Below, one piece after another: positions 27,155 to 34,995 of a stretch of 64,000 nt of DNA. The translations under genes and the position numbers were made by a program. The stretch is from the NCBI RefSeq assembly GCF_036885605.1, contig NZ_CP142523.1, forward strand, positions 1,922,001-1,986,000. The letters run 5' to 3'. This DNA is from Janthinobacterium sp. TB1-E2 (lineage in GTDB: Bacteria > Pseudomonadota > Gammaproteobacteria > Burkholderiales > Burkholderiaceae_D). The notes under the pieces were generated by a model. The model was given only the letters and a program-made list of their open reading frames with translations. It did not search any database and was not told where the DNA came from. How positions within the stretch are numbered: the stretch's first letter is position 1; each line of letters begins with the position of its first letter.

Positions 27155-27526
27155 ATGCGAACTGCATTTGAAGCGTGGGCGCAGCGTGACGGCCACATTG
27201 TGCGGCGAAGAGAAGACAAACCGGATGAGTACCTGATTTTCGAGACCCAGCGCCGCTGGGTTATCTGGCAGGCCGCTCTGACGCATGGCAAGACGGCTGC
27301 CAAGCCGCGCGTGAGCGCGGCCGAAAAGGCGGCGAAAGCCCAGCGCGCGCTGGAAATGTCCTCCGATGAAGCGACCGTGCGCAACAAGGTGCTCAATGAG
27401 GTGCTCGATGCCTTCAGCGGCGCCGATGGCGCGGCCGGTATGGAAGGCATACTGAAAGTGATCCAGGGCCTGAAGCAGAAGCAGAAGGCGCTGGCCGACG
27501 ACAAGAGCGAAGATTCAACGGCTTGA
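27155..27526 (+). CDS. Hypothetical protein, 123 residues
   Basis: I do not recognise this protein. It has a compact N-terminal part (RTAFEAWAQRDGHIVRRRE, PDEYLIFETQRRWVIWQAA) with alternating aromatic and charged residues, then a Lys/Ala-rich, likely helical middle and a C-terminal helix (GMEGILKVIQGLKQKQKAL). There is no signal peptide or membrane segment, so it is probably cytoplasmic. ATG at 27155 is behind AAAGGAAGAAA. It is followed after 10 bp by a DUF1653 gene and preceded by an unusually long AT-rich upstream region with repeats. A nucleic-acid-linked role is possible but unsupported. Confidence 0.7.
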   Translation: MRTAFEAWAQRDGHIVRRREDKPDEYLIFETQRRWVIWQAALTHGKTAAKPRVSAAEKAAKAQRALEMSSDEATVRNKVLNEVLDAFSGADGAAGMEGILKVIQGLKQKQKALADDKSEDSTA

Positions 27527-27536
27527 GGGGACGGCG

Positions 27537-27725
27537 ATGCGTTATCGGCACTACAAGGGCGGCATTTACGAACTGGTGTGCGAAGCCACGCTGGAAGCGG
27601 ATCTGACGCCGATGATCGTCTATCGCGCCGAGGATGGTTCCATCTGGACCCGGCCGAAAGACGTGTTCTTTCAACTGATCGAAGTCGAAGGCGTCATGGT
27701 TCAGCGTTTCGCTCCCATCAACTGA
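27537..27725 (+). CDS. DUF1653 domain protein
   Basis: A 62-residue protein made almost entirely of a DUF1653 domain: YRHYKGGIYELVCEATLE, the central MIVYRAEDGSIWTRP and the end VFFQLIEVEGVMVQRFAPI. The fold is small and SH3-like in appearance; the function is unknown. It lies 10 bp after the previous gene and 33 bp before creA, probably one transcript. Confidence 0.88.
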   Translation: MRYRHYKGGIYELVCEATLEADLTPMIVYRAEDGSIWTRPKDVFFQLIEVEGVMVQRFAPIN

Positions 27726-27758
27726 TGGCCGCCCGCGTGCGTGCCCGGGATTTTCTTC

Positions 27759-28229
27759 ATGCGTAAATTGCTGCCTGCCGCTTTGGTGCTGGGCTTTGCC
27801 TGCGCCGCGGCACATGCCGAAACCATCGGTTCGGTCGACACGGTGTTCAAGCTGATCGGCCCTGACCACAAGATCGTCGTCGAAGCGTATGACGATCCGC
27901 GCGTTGCCGGCGTCAGCTGCTATCTGTCGCGCGCCAGGACCGGGGGGCTGAAGGGTGCCGTCGGCCTGGCCGAAGACAAGGCCGATGCGTCCGTGGCTTG
28001 CCGCCAGGTGGGGCCGCTGCAATTCAAGGGCAAGCTGCCGCGCCAGGAAGAAGTGTTTACCGAGCGTGCCTCGATCTTCTTCAAGCACGTGCGCGTCGTG
28101 CGCATGGTCGACAGCAAGCGCAATGCGCTCGTCTACCTCGTGTATTCCGACCGCCTGATCGAGGGCAGTCCGAAAAACAGCGTCACCGCCGTCGCCGTGC
28201 CCGGCGACCTGCCGATTCCCATCCGTTAA
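27759..28229 (+). CDS. creA: CreA family protein
   Basis: A 156-residue periplasmic protein of unknown biochemical function, named for its place beside creBCD in E. coli. A signal peptide ([19 protein letters not shown]) is followed by the strongly conserved [19 protein letters not shown], then [32 protein letters not shown], and [18 protein letters not shown]. Two Cys may form a disulfide. ATG at 27759 begins the signal peptide; a GTG 18 bases earlier is possible but adds nothing to it. No creBCD genes are nearby. Confidence 0.93.
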   Translation: MRKLLPAALVLGFACAAAHAETIGSVDTVFKLIGPDHKIVVEAYDDPRVAGVSCYLSRARTGGLKGAVGLAEDKADASVACRQVGPLQFKGKLPRQEEVFTERASIFFKHVRVVRMVDSKRNALVYLVYSDRLIEGSPKNSVTAVAVPGDLPIPIR

Positions 28230-28240
28230 GCGAGCTACCC

Positions 28241-28765
28241 ATGCGCGTCCCATCGTCTGCAGCCCTTGCCGCCAGGACGCTGCTGCTGTTTGGCCTGGGC
28301 GGCTGCGCCACGTTGACGGGCAACACCGAGCAGATGGTGCTGGTGCAAACCATCCAGGACAACCGCGAGCTGACGGGCGCCGGCTGCATCCTCAGCAACG
28401 ACGTGGGCAAGTGGTTCGTCACCACGCCCGGACGCATCACCATCCGCAAGAGCCAGGAACCGTTGAAGGTCGATTGCCGCAAGCACGGTTCGCCCGCCAT
28501 CGCGACGGATGACCACATTGACCCCAAGCTCAATGGCAGCGTCTGGGGCAATGTCATCCTGACCCTGGGCGTCGGCTATTTCGTCGACCGCAACACGGGC
28601 GCCGGCTTCGACTACCCGTCGATTCTGACCATCGTCATGCAAGACCCCGCGCGCCTGGCACCGCCGCCCGCGCCCGTCGCCGTGAAGCCGCCGCCCGCCG
28701 TGCCGGAAACGGTGGTGCAGCCCAAGGTGGCGCCATCGCCGTTGCCCAATCCCGTCGTCTACTGA
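28241..28765 (+). CDS. Putative lipoprotein, unknown function
   Basis: A 174-residue protein with a lipoprotein signal ending in FGLGGC, so anchored by Cys at about residue 22. The body (LVQTIQDNRELTGAGCILSN, KWFVTTPGRITIRKSQEPL) resembles small lipoproteins in which a 'GAGC.L.N..G.W....P' pattern and a PLxVxC strand recur. A glycine-rich hydrophobic stretch (SVWGNVILTLGVGYFVD) may touch the membrane. The last 45 residues are Pro/Val-rich. It starts 11 bp after creA and is probably the last gene of the transcript. Confidence 0.72.
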   Translation: MRVPSSAALAARTLLLFGLGGCATLTGNTEQMVLVQTIQDNRELTGAGCILSNDVGKWFVTTPGRITIRKSQEPLKVDCRKHGSPAIATDDHIDPKLNGSVWGNVILTLGVGYFVDRNTGAGFDYPSILTIVMQDPARLAPPPAPVAVKPPPAVPETVVQPKVAPSPLPNPVVY

Positions 28766-28776
28766 TTCATACACAC

Positions 28777-28812
28777 GAAAAAAAGCCGCCAGGGTCAGTG
28801 ACCATGGCGGCT
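28777..28812 (-). terminator. Terminator after pepA
   Basis: A long hairpin, AGCCGCCA(G)GGTCA / TGACC(A)TGGCGGCT, whose T-run lies on the minus strand. It terminates leftward transcription of pepA. Confidence 0.85.
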
Positions 28813-28858
28813 GCTTCGCGACGCCGGTAGCGCAGGGCGCTGCCGGCAAGGCGTCAAC

Positions 28859-30352
28859 TTACACGCGGTTGATCAGGAACGTCGTCAAGAGTGGAACTGG
28901 ACGGCCGGTCGCGCCTTTTGCGCCGCCCGATTTCCACGCCGTGCCGGCGATGTCCAGATGCGCCCAGGTGTACTTCTTGGTGAAGTTTTCCAGGAAGGCC
29001 GCTGCCGTCACCGAACCGCCGCCTGGCGTGCCGATGTTGGCCAAGTCGGCGAAGTTCGACTTCAGCTGCTCGTTGTACGCCTCTTCGATCGGCATGCGCC
29101 ATGCCGTGTCGCTCGACTGCTTGCCCGCTGCCAGCAATTCATTGGCCAGCTGGTCATGCGCCGCATCGCTGCGCGTAAACAGGCCGCTGTTGTGGTGGCC
29201 CAGGGCCACGACGCAAGCGCCCGTCAGGGTGGCGATATCGACGACGGCTGCCGGCTTGAAGCGTTCGGCGTAGGTCAGCGCGTCGCACAGCACCAGACGG
29301 CCTTCGGCGTCCGTGTTCAGCACTTCGATGGTCAGGCCGTTCATGGAGGTGACGATGTCGCCCGGCTTGGTGGCGCGGCCCGACGGCATGTTTTCGCACG
29401 CGGCGATGACGCCGATGACGTTCAGCTTCAGGTTCATTTCGCCGATGGCGCGGAAGGTGCCCAGCACCGAAGCGGCGCCGCACATGTCGTACTTCATTTC
29501 ATCCATGCCAGGACCGGCCTTGATCGAAATGCCGCCCGTGTCGAAGGTGATGCCTTTGCCGACCAGGACCACTGGCGCATCCTTGGCCTTGCCGCCCATG
29601 TGCTTCAGGACGATGAATTTCGGCGGCTGTTCGCTGCCGTTGGTGACGGACAGGAAGCTGCCCATTTTCAGCGCTTCGAGCTGTTTGCGGTCCAGCACTT
29701 CGACTTCGAACTTGTAATCCTTGGCCAACTGCTTGGCCGTGTTGGCCAGGTAGGTCGGGTTGGCGATGTTCGCCGGCAGGTCGCCCAAGTTGCGCGTCAG
29801 GTCGGAACCGTTGGCGATGGCGATGGCTTGCGCCAGCGCGCCGCGCGTCGCTGCCGTTGCGGGAGCGGCCAGGACGATCTTGCGCACGCCTGCTGGCGCC
29901 GGATCTTTTTTGCTTTTTTGCGAGTCGCAGCGGTATTCGCTGTCGTGGGCGGCTTGCACCACGCAACGGATTGCCCAATTTACGTCGCGCTCTTTCACTT
30001 CAGCCAGCGGTAATGCGATAATGGCGTCCGCAGTGCCCAGCGAGCCGAAGGCCTTCAGTGCGGCTTGTACGCCGGTTGTGAAGCTTTTTTCGCTGACAGT
30101 ATCATCGCTGCCCATGCCTACCAGCAGAACACGTTCGGCGGCGACGCCATCGACTGCGCGCAGCAGCAAGGTGCTGCCAGGCTTGCCGCTGATGTCGCCG
30201 GACTTCAGCGCAGCCGAAATCGCACCCTTGCTGTCCAGCGATTTTGCCGCTGGCGACAGTTTTTTGTTTTCGAATACCGCAACCGCGATGCATCCGCTTT
30301 TGGCCGTGCCGAGGGTGCTCTTGGTATCGAATGCTTTTATGCTAAAGTCCAT
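28859..30352 (-). CDS. pepA: Leucyl aminopeptidase (M17, PepA)
   Basis: A 497-residue dizinc aminopeptidase that removes N-terminal residues from peptides; PepA also binds DNA in E. coli. The N-terminal macro-like domain covers about 1-165. The catalytic domain has [18 protein letters not shown] (metal-binding Lys, Asp), [13 protein letters not shown], and the signature [17 protein letters not shown]. Start at 30352 is behind CGGAGAACCAA; an in-frame ATG 18 bases upstream is less likely since it overlaps the ribosome site. It is divergent from lptF with only 67 bp between, as is usual in betaproteobacteria. Confidence 0.96.
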   Translation of the reverse strand: MDFSIKAFDTKSTLGTAKSGCIAVAVFENKKLSPAAKSLDSKGAISAALKSGDISGKPGSTLLLRAVDGVAAERVLLVGMGSDDTVSEKSFTTGVQAALKAFGSLGTADAIIALPLAEVKERDVNWAIRCVVQAAHDSEYRCDSQKSKKDPAPAGVRKIVLAAPATAATRGALAQAIAIANGSDLTRNLGDLPANIANPTYLANTAKQLAKDYKFEVEVLDRKQLEALKMGSFLSVTNGSEQPPKFIVLKHMGGKAKDAPVVLVGKGITFDTGGISIKAGPGMDEMKYDMCGAASVLGTFRAIGEMNLKLNVIGVIAACENMPSGRATKPGDIVTSMNGLTIEVLNTDAEGRLVLCDALTYAERFKPAAVVDIATLTGACVVALGHHNSGLFTRSDAAHDQLANELLAAGKQSSDTAWRMPIEEAYNEQLKSNFADLANIGTPGGGSVTAAAFLENFTKKYTWAHLDIAGTAWKSGGAKGATGRPVPLLTTFLINRV

Positions 30353-30405
30353 TTGGTTCTCCGTTTTCATTTACTAGTAACGTGTTACTCAACTAACTGA
30401 CCCGA

Positions 30406-30413
30406 ATTATAAA
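30406..30413. promoter_or_regulatory. Overlapping divergent -10 boxes of pepA and lptF
   Basis: Minus strand TATAAT (30406-30411) would serve pepA; plus strand TATAAA (30408-30413) would serve lptF. The lptF start codon follows its box by only 6 bases and has no Shine-Dalgarno, so the lptF mRNA may be leaderless. A 6-2-6 inverted repeat AGTAAC-GT-GTTACT lies at 30376-30389. The -35 elements are weak. Confidence 0.45.
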
Positions 30414-30419
30414 CTCCGA

Positions 30420-31565
30420 ATGATCTTTCAACGCGCCCTTCGACGTGAATTGGCTAGTGCCGCCGGGGCCACCTTCACAGTTTTGTTCAGCATCCTGCTC
30501 ACCTGGATGCTGATCGGTATTCTCGGCAAGGCGGCGGGCGGCAAGATCGCGTCATCCGACGTCATGTCCCTGATGGTTTTTTCCGCCCTGATGCAGCTGC
30601 CCACCATCATCATCCTCACCGGATTCATTTCGGTGCTGATGGTCGTCACCCGCAGCTACAAGGAGTCGGAGATGGTGGTGTGGTTCGCCTCCGGCCTGAG
30701 CCTGTCGCGCTGGATCTGGCCCGTGCTCAGCTTCGGCTTGCCGCTGGTGCTTGCCACCGGTGTCCTGAGCCTGTACGCCACGCCATGGGCGCAACAGAAA
30801 AGCGATGAATATGTGGCGCGCTTTGAAAAGCGCGAGGACCTGCAGAAAGTCACGCCGGGACAGTTCCGCGAATCGGCCGGCAGCAACCGTATCTTCTTTG
30901 TCGAGGGCGTCAGCGGCGAGAAGAACGTGGTGCAGAACGTCTTCGTCAATACCGTCGATGAAAAGGGCAGCGCCGTCGTCGTCGTCGCCAGGGAAGGCGT
31001 GATCAATACCGACGCCAAGGGCGAACGCTTCCTCGTGCTCAAGAGCGGCCGCCGCTACCAGGGCGTGCCGACGCAGGCGGACTTCCAGACCATGGAATTC
31101 GAACAGTACATCATGCGCATCGAGAGCAAGCAGCAGGAAATGGGTGCGGACCTGGGCGTGCGCGCCATGAGCACCATGGCGCTGGTCGAGGCGAACAACC
31201 AGTTCACCATGGCCGAATTGCTGTGGCGGGTCAGCGCGCCCCTGATCGGCCTGATGCTGATCCTGCTGGCCATTCCGCTGGGCTTTGTCAATCCACGCGC
31301 CGGCAGTTCGACCAATCTGATCATCGCGCTGCTGATTTTCTTTACGTACAGCAACCTGATCAAGGTCATCGAAGCGAGCGTGAAACAGGGCCGCATGACC
31401 TTCGGCCTGGCCTGGTGGCCGCTACACCTGCTGGCGGGGCTGGCCGTGGTGGTGCTGTTTGCGTGGCGCCTGAATGTGAACCACCGCTATCATCCGCTGG
31501 TCCTGCTGGCGGCTTTCAAGCGCGCGCGCCGCGCCGGCAAACCAAGTAAAGCGGCACCGAAATGA
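30420..31565 (+). CDS. lptF: LPS export ABC transporter permease LptF
   Basis: A 381-residue YjgP/YjgQ-family permease. With LptG and LptB it extracts lipopolysaccharide from the inner membrane. The N-terminus IFQRALRRELASAAGATFTV is characteristic. Three helices (about 18-36, 57-80, 98-121) precede a periplasmic beta-jellyroll (about 125-262), then three more helices (about 279-356). EMVVWFASGLS marks the coupling region to LptB. The stop overlaps the lptG start (ATGA). Confidence 0.96.
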   Translation: MIFQRALRRELASAAGATFTVLFSILLTWMLIGILGKAAGGKIASSDVMSLMVFSALMQLPTIIILTGFISVLMVVTRSYKESEMVVWFASGLSLSRWIWPVLSFGLPLVLATGVLSLYATPWAQQKSDEYVARFEKREDLQKVTPGQFRESAGSNRIFFVEGVSGEKNVVQNVFVNTVDEKGSAVVVVAREGVINTDAKGERFLVLKSGRRYQGVPTQADFQTMEFEQYIMRIESKQQEMGADLGVRAMSTMALVEANNQFTMAELLWRVSAPLIGLMLILLAIPLGFVNPRAGSSTNLIIALLIFFTYSNLIKVIEASVKQGRMTFGLAWWPLHLLAGLAVVVLFAWRLNVNHRYHPLVLLAAFKRARRAGKPSKAAPK

Positions 31566-32731
31566 AGATTTTACAGCGCTATTTTGCGGTCTCGATATTC
31601 CAGGCGGTGCTGTTCGTGCTGCTGGCCTTTTTGGCACTGCAAGCCTTCATCGACCTGACGGGCGAGCTGCCCAAGGTAGGCCGCAACGGCTACACCATCC
31701 AGTATGCCTTCCTGTATGTGCTGGTACTGGTGCCGGGGCATGTGTACGAGGTGATGCCCATCGCGGCGCTGATCGGCACCATCTACACGATGGCGCAGTT
31801 TGCCGCCAGTTCCGAATTCACCATCATGCGCGCTTCGAGCATGTCGACGGCGATGGCGGCCGGTTTCCTGTTCCGCATCGGTATCGTCTTCGTCGTCATC
31901 ACCTTCATCTTCGGCGAGTTGATCACGCCGCGCACGGAGCCGCTGGCCGAGCGCCTCAAGCTGACCTCGCGCGGCGCGGCCGTGTCGAGCGAGTTTCGCT
32001 CTGGCCTGTGGACCAAGGACATGGTCAAGAGCGATGGCTTGACGGGCACCGTCACCGGCTCGCGCTTTTTCAATGTGGGCGAAGCGCGTCCGGACGGCCA
32101 GCTGAAAAACGTCAAGCTGTATGAATTCGACACCGATATGCGCTTGCGCACCCTGACCGTGGCCAAGGGCGCGACGTATCAGGGCAATAATATCTGGCGC
32201 CTGACCGATGTGACGGAAACCTCGTTCTCGAACAGCGCGGCCACCGCGCCAGGCTTCGAGCCGAAGCTGGCGAACTACTATGGGCAGGAAACGAGCTTGG
32301 TGCGCACGGTGCAAAGCGCCAGCAAGGACATGACGTCGGAAGTGACGCCGAAGATCCTGACGGTGTCGGCCTCCGATCCCGAGCGCATGTCGGCCAGCGA
32401 ACTGGCCGTGTACACGCGCCACCTGGCCGAGAACAAGCAGGAAACAGAGCGTTTCCGCATCGCCTTCTGGAAAAAGCTGATCGATCCACTGGCCATTTTC
32501 GTGCTGATGGCGCTGGCGCTGCCGTTCGCCTACATGCATACGCGTAGCGGCGGCATCAGCCTGAAGATTTTCATCGGCATCATGATCGGCGTGAGCTTCA
32601 TGCTGGTCAACACCCTGTTCTCGCATCTTGGGCTGCTCAGCACCTGGCCGGCCTTCCTGACGGCGGTGGCGCCGAGCGCCCTGTATCTGCTGCTGGCGCT
32701 GGGCGCCCTGTGGTGGGTGGAGCGGCACTGA
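31562..32731 (+). CDS. lptG: LPS export ABC transporter permease LptG
   Basis: A 389-residue partner of LptF with the same 3-helix, periplasmic domain, 3-helix plan. The start KILQRYFAVSIFQAVLFVLL and the EFTIMRASSMST coupling segment are family features, and LIDPLAIFVLMALALPFAY starts the second membrane half. It is translationally coupled to lptF on one side and to the chelatase gene on the other (TGATG). Confidence 0.96.
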   Translation: MKILQRYFAVSIFQAVLFVLLAFLALQAFIDLTGELPKVGRNGYTIQYAFLYVLVLVPGHVYEVMPIAALIGTIYTMAQFAASSEFTIMRASSMSTAMAAGFLFRIGIVFVVITFIFGELITPRTEPLAERLKLTSRGAAVSSEFRSGLWTKDMVKSDGLTGTVTGSRFFNVGEARPDGQLKNVKLYEFDTDMRLRTLTVAKGATYQGNNIWRLTDVTETSFSNSAATAPGFEPKLANYYGQETSLVRTVQSASKDMTSEVTPKILTVSASDPERMSASELAVYTRHLAENKQETERFRIAFWKKLIDPLAIFVLMALALPFAYMHTRSGGISLKIFIGIMIGVSFMLVNTLFSHLGLLSTWPAFLTAVAPSALYLLLALGALWWVERH

Positions 32732-33138
32732 TGGAGACGAACGTGAAACAGGCACTGATCTTGTTTGCCCATGGCGCGCGCGCCGCATCGTGGGCCGCGC
32801 CGTTCGAGCGCCTGCGCGACCTGACCCAGGCGCGCATGCCCGGTACCTGCGTGCACCTGGCTTTCCTGGAACTGATGACGCCACGCCTGCCCGAACTGGT
32901 GGCGACCCTGCTGGCCGAGCTGCCCAATGGCGCCATCCTGGACGTTACCGTGGTGCCCGTGTTCCTGGGGCAGGGCGGGCATGTGCTGCGCGACCTGCCG
33001 CTGCTGCTGGAGGAACTGCGCCAGCAGCATCCGGCACTGCGCCTGAAGGTGGTCGAGGCGGTCGGCGAGAACGCCAGTGTGCTGGCCGCCATCGCCGATT
33101 ACTGCGTGGCGGCGCCAGGCTCCAGCCCTATCCCTTGA
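32731..33138 (+). CDS. cbiX: CbiX/SirB-type sirohydrochlorin chelatase, short form
   Basis: A 135-residue class II chelatase of the short CbiX-S type, which inserts Co or Fe into sirohydrochlorin. ALILFAHGARAASWAAPFERL carries the first metal-binding His, and VPVFLGQGGHVLRDLP the second. The length is that of a single-domain enzyme acting as a dimer. ATG at 32731 shares one base with the lptG stop. No cobalamin genes are nearby; since cobA (SUMT) lies 2 kb to the right beside the sulfite reductase operon, making siroheme is a sensible role. That step assignment is inference. Confidence 0.85.
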   Translation: METNVKQALILFAHGARAASWAAPFERLRDLTQARMPGTCVHLAFLELMTPRLPELVATLLAELPNGAILDVTVVPVFLGQGGHVLRDLPLLLEELRQQHPALRLKVVEAVGENASVLAAIADYCVAAPGSSPIP

Positions 33139-34103
33139 GCGGTATCGACATCGTCTACCTGTGGGTAGACGGCGCCGATCCCGCCTGGCGCGCGCGCCGG
33201 CAGCACGCCTATGCCGCCTGGGCGCAGGCGCATCCGGGCCAGCTGGCCCTGCACGGCAACGTGGCGGGGCGCTACCGCGACAACGGCGAACTGCGCTACA
33301 ACCTGCGCGCGCTCGAGCGTTTCTTCCCAGGCCACGGCCATATCTACCTGCTGACGGACCGGCAAGTGCCCCACTGGCTGCGTGCTTCACCGCGCCTGAC
33401 GGTGATCGACCATGCGAGCCTGATGCCCGGTGCATCGCTGCCCGTGTTCGACTCCGGCCATATCGAATCGTATCTGCACCATATTCCGGGCCTGTCCGAA
33501 CGCTTCCTGTATCTAAACGACGACGTATTTTTTGGCGCGCCGTTCGAGCCCGCGTTCTGGTTCGGGAAGGAAGGGGAGGGGCGTTTGAGTGTGTTTACGG
33601 AGAGCGCGCCGCACGATGACGTGCAGGGCTTGCGCGCCGATGTGGCGGCGCCCGTCAATTGCGCTACGTTGTCGCGGCAATGGCTGTCGGCGCAGTACCC
33701 CGAATACCTGCATGAACCGCGCCTGTATGCGCATGCGCCGCGGCCCATGCTGAAAAGCGCGCTGCATGCACTGGAAGGGCTGGCGCCGGCCATGTTTGCC
33801 GGCGTGCGCGCGACGGTGTTCCGCTCGTGGCAGGTGCCGGCATTGCTGCCCGATCTGGTGCCGCGCTGGATGGTGCATCAGGGATTCGCGCGCTCGCGCA
33901 TGCTCGACCCGCTGCATATCGCCAGCGGCGATGTGGCGGCGCCGCGCCAGCTCGAGGAGCTGGCCGCGCGATTCGGCAGCTTGGCGTTTTTCTGCATCAA
34001 CGATACCTGCGACGAGGCCGAGGACGACGACCCGCGCCTGCTGCGCGTGGCCGCTACCTTGCAGCGGCTGCTGCCGCTGCCATCCTCATTTGAAAGTGCT
34101 TAA
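33135..34103 (+). CDS. Stealth family sugar-phosphotransferase
   Basis: A 322-residue protein of the Stealth family, whose members transfer sugar-1-phosphate units in capsule synthesis (and include the GlcNAc-1-phosphotransferase core). CR1 is IDIVYLWVDGADPAW right at the N-terminus. CR2 contains NLRALERFFPGHGHIYLLTD, FDSGHIESYLHHIPGLSERF and the acidic site LYLNDDVFFG. A later conserved block includes FFCINDTCDE, resembling CR4. The only start that keeps CR1 is TTG at 33135, whose TTGA overlaps the chelatase stop; no strong ribosome site is seen, so translation probably depends on coupling. No capsule genes are in the window. The gene's stop overlaps that of the convergent membrane protein. 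Confidence 0.83.
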   Translation: MSGIDIVYLWVDGADPAWRARRQHAYAAWAQAHPGQLALHGNVAGRYRDNGELRYNLRALERFFPGHGHIYLLTDRQVPHWLRASPRLTVIDHASLMPGASLPVFDSGHIESYLHHIPGLSERFLYLNDDVFFGAPFEPAFWFGKEGEGRLSVFTESAPHDDVQGLRADVAAPVNCATLSRQWLSAQYPEYLHEPRLYAHAPRPMLKSALHALEGLAPAMFAGVRATVFRSWQVPALLPDLVPRWMVHQGFARSRMLDPLHIASGDVAAPRQLEELAARFGSLAFFCINDTCDEAEDDDPRLLRVAATLQRLLPLPSSFESA

Positions 34104-34750
34104 GCCGATTTCTTCTTCGGCGCCAGGCTGATGTGGGCGGCGGCCGTGCTGTCGGACAGCGAAGCGAGGAACAGCAGCAGATAGGCGCCCAGTTCGAAGA
34201 CTTCCTCGCCCAGCAGCGCGTAGGCGTCCGGCATGCCATGGAAGACCTTCTTGTCGAAGGGCCAGCCGGCGGCCATCAGCAAGCCGCCGATGGCCGTCAG
34301 GATGGTGATGCGCATGCTGAAAATCAGGCCCGCATGGGCAAACACCTTGCGCGCGCGTGGCGCGAAGAAGATCAGCAAGCGTATCAGGATCAGCAACTCC
34401 ACCACGCGCAGGGCTTTTTCCAGCTGCGCCCAGAAGGGCACCGTGCCGAACTGGTCGATATCGAGTTCGCGCAGCAGGAAGCCGAACAGCAGCGCGCACA
34501 GGCCTGCATGCATGAGAAAGCGCAAGGACTGGCGGTCAGTCTCTTGCCAGGCGCGCACGCCGTGCACGGTGCAAGCAAGAGCCAGGAACAGCGCCTGCAG
34601 CCATTCCAGCAAATGGTTTTCGTCGTCGATATTCGGGAACACCGTCCACAGGGCGATGGAGGCGAGCATGCTGAACAGCACAGCGCTGGCGACGCCGACA
34701 TTGCTGCGGCTGAGCGAAGTCAGGGCTTCGCGCATGGAGTTGAAATTCAT
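34100..34750 (-). CDS. Hypothetical membrane protein, six predicted helices
   Basis: I do not recognise this 216-residue protein. Six hydrophobic helices are visible at about 18-38, 47-67, 77-95, 112-130, 147-166 and 178-198. Charged motifs sit at helix ends: FLLRELDIDQFG after helix 3 and GEEVFELGAYLL in helix 6. The C-terminal tail is basic (LAPKKKSA). There is no signal for catalytic function. It is convergent with the Stealth gene, sharing stop bases, so the two may have a linked history. Confidence 0.75.
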   Translation of the reverse strand: MNFNSMREALTSLSRSNVGVASAVLFSMLASIALWTVFPNIDDENHLLEWLQALFLALACTVHGVRAWQETDRQSLRFLMHAGLCALLFGFLLRELDIDQFGTVPFWAQLEKALRVVELLILIRLLIFFAPRARKVFAHAGLIFSMRITILTAIGGLLMAAGWPFDKKVFHGMPDAYALLGEEVFELGAYLLLFLASLSDSTAAAHISLAPKKKSA

Positions 34751-34957
34751 CTGTGATCGTAAGGCTAAAGTTGCGCGGCGCGGTATTGCAGCCTGCGGGC
34801 GCAGCTTTTTTCGGGGAGATTGCCAGGGCTCCCGTCAGCCGGGAGGCCGCATGGCAAGCGCTATGGCGGGGTGAAGCGTGAGTTTATTGCTATCACACAA
34901 CAACTTCTCGAGAAAAGATGCGTGAGCATCGTATCATGTTTCCCCGGAAGACGTCGG

Positions 34958-34979
34958 TTACTGACTTTAAAGTCGGTAA
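34958..34979. promoter_or_regulatory. 22-bp near-perfect palindrome downstream of cobA
   Basis: TTACTGACTTT followed directly by AAAGTCGGTAA, with one mismatched pair. The core GACTTTAAAGTC is perfect. No T-run follows on either strand, so an intrinsic terminator is unlikely. It lies 17 bp past the cobA stop and about 210 bp upstream of the membrane-protein gene; an operator is possible. Confidence 0.4.
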
Positions 34980-34995
34980 AATACGCTGTGTTTAT

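Noticed and set aside
34828-34844. Hairpin CTCCCG-TCAGC-CGGGAG as a terminator
   Set aside because: No T-run on either strand; listed neither as terminator nor as operator.
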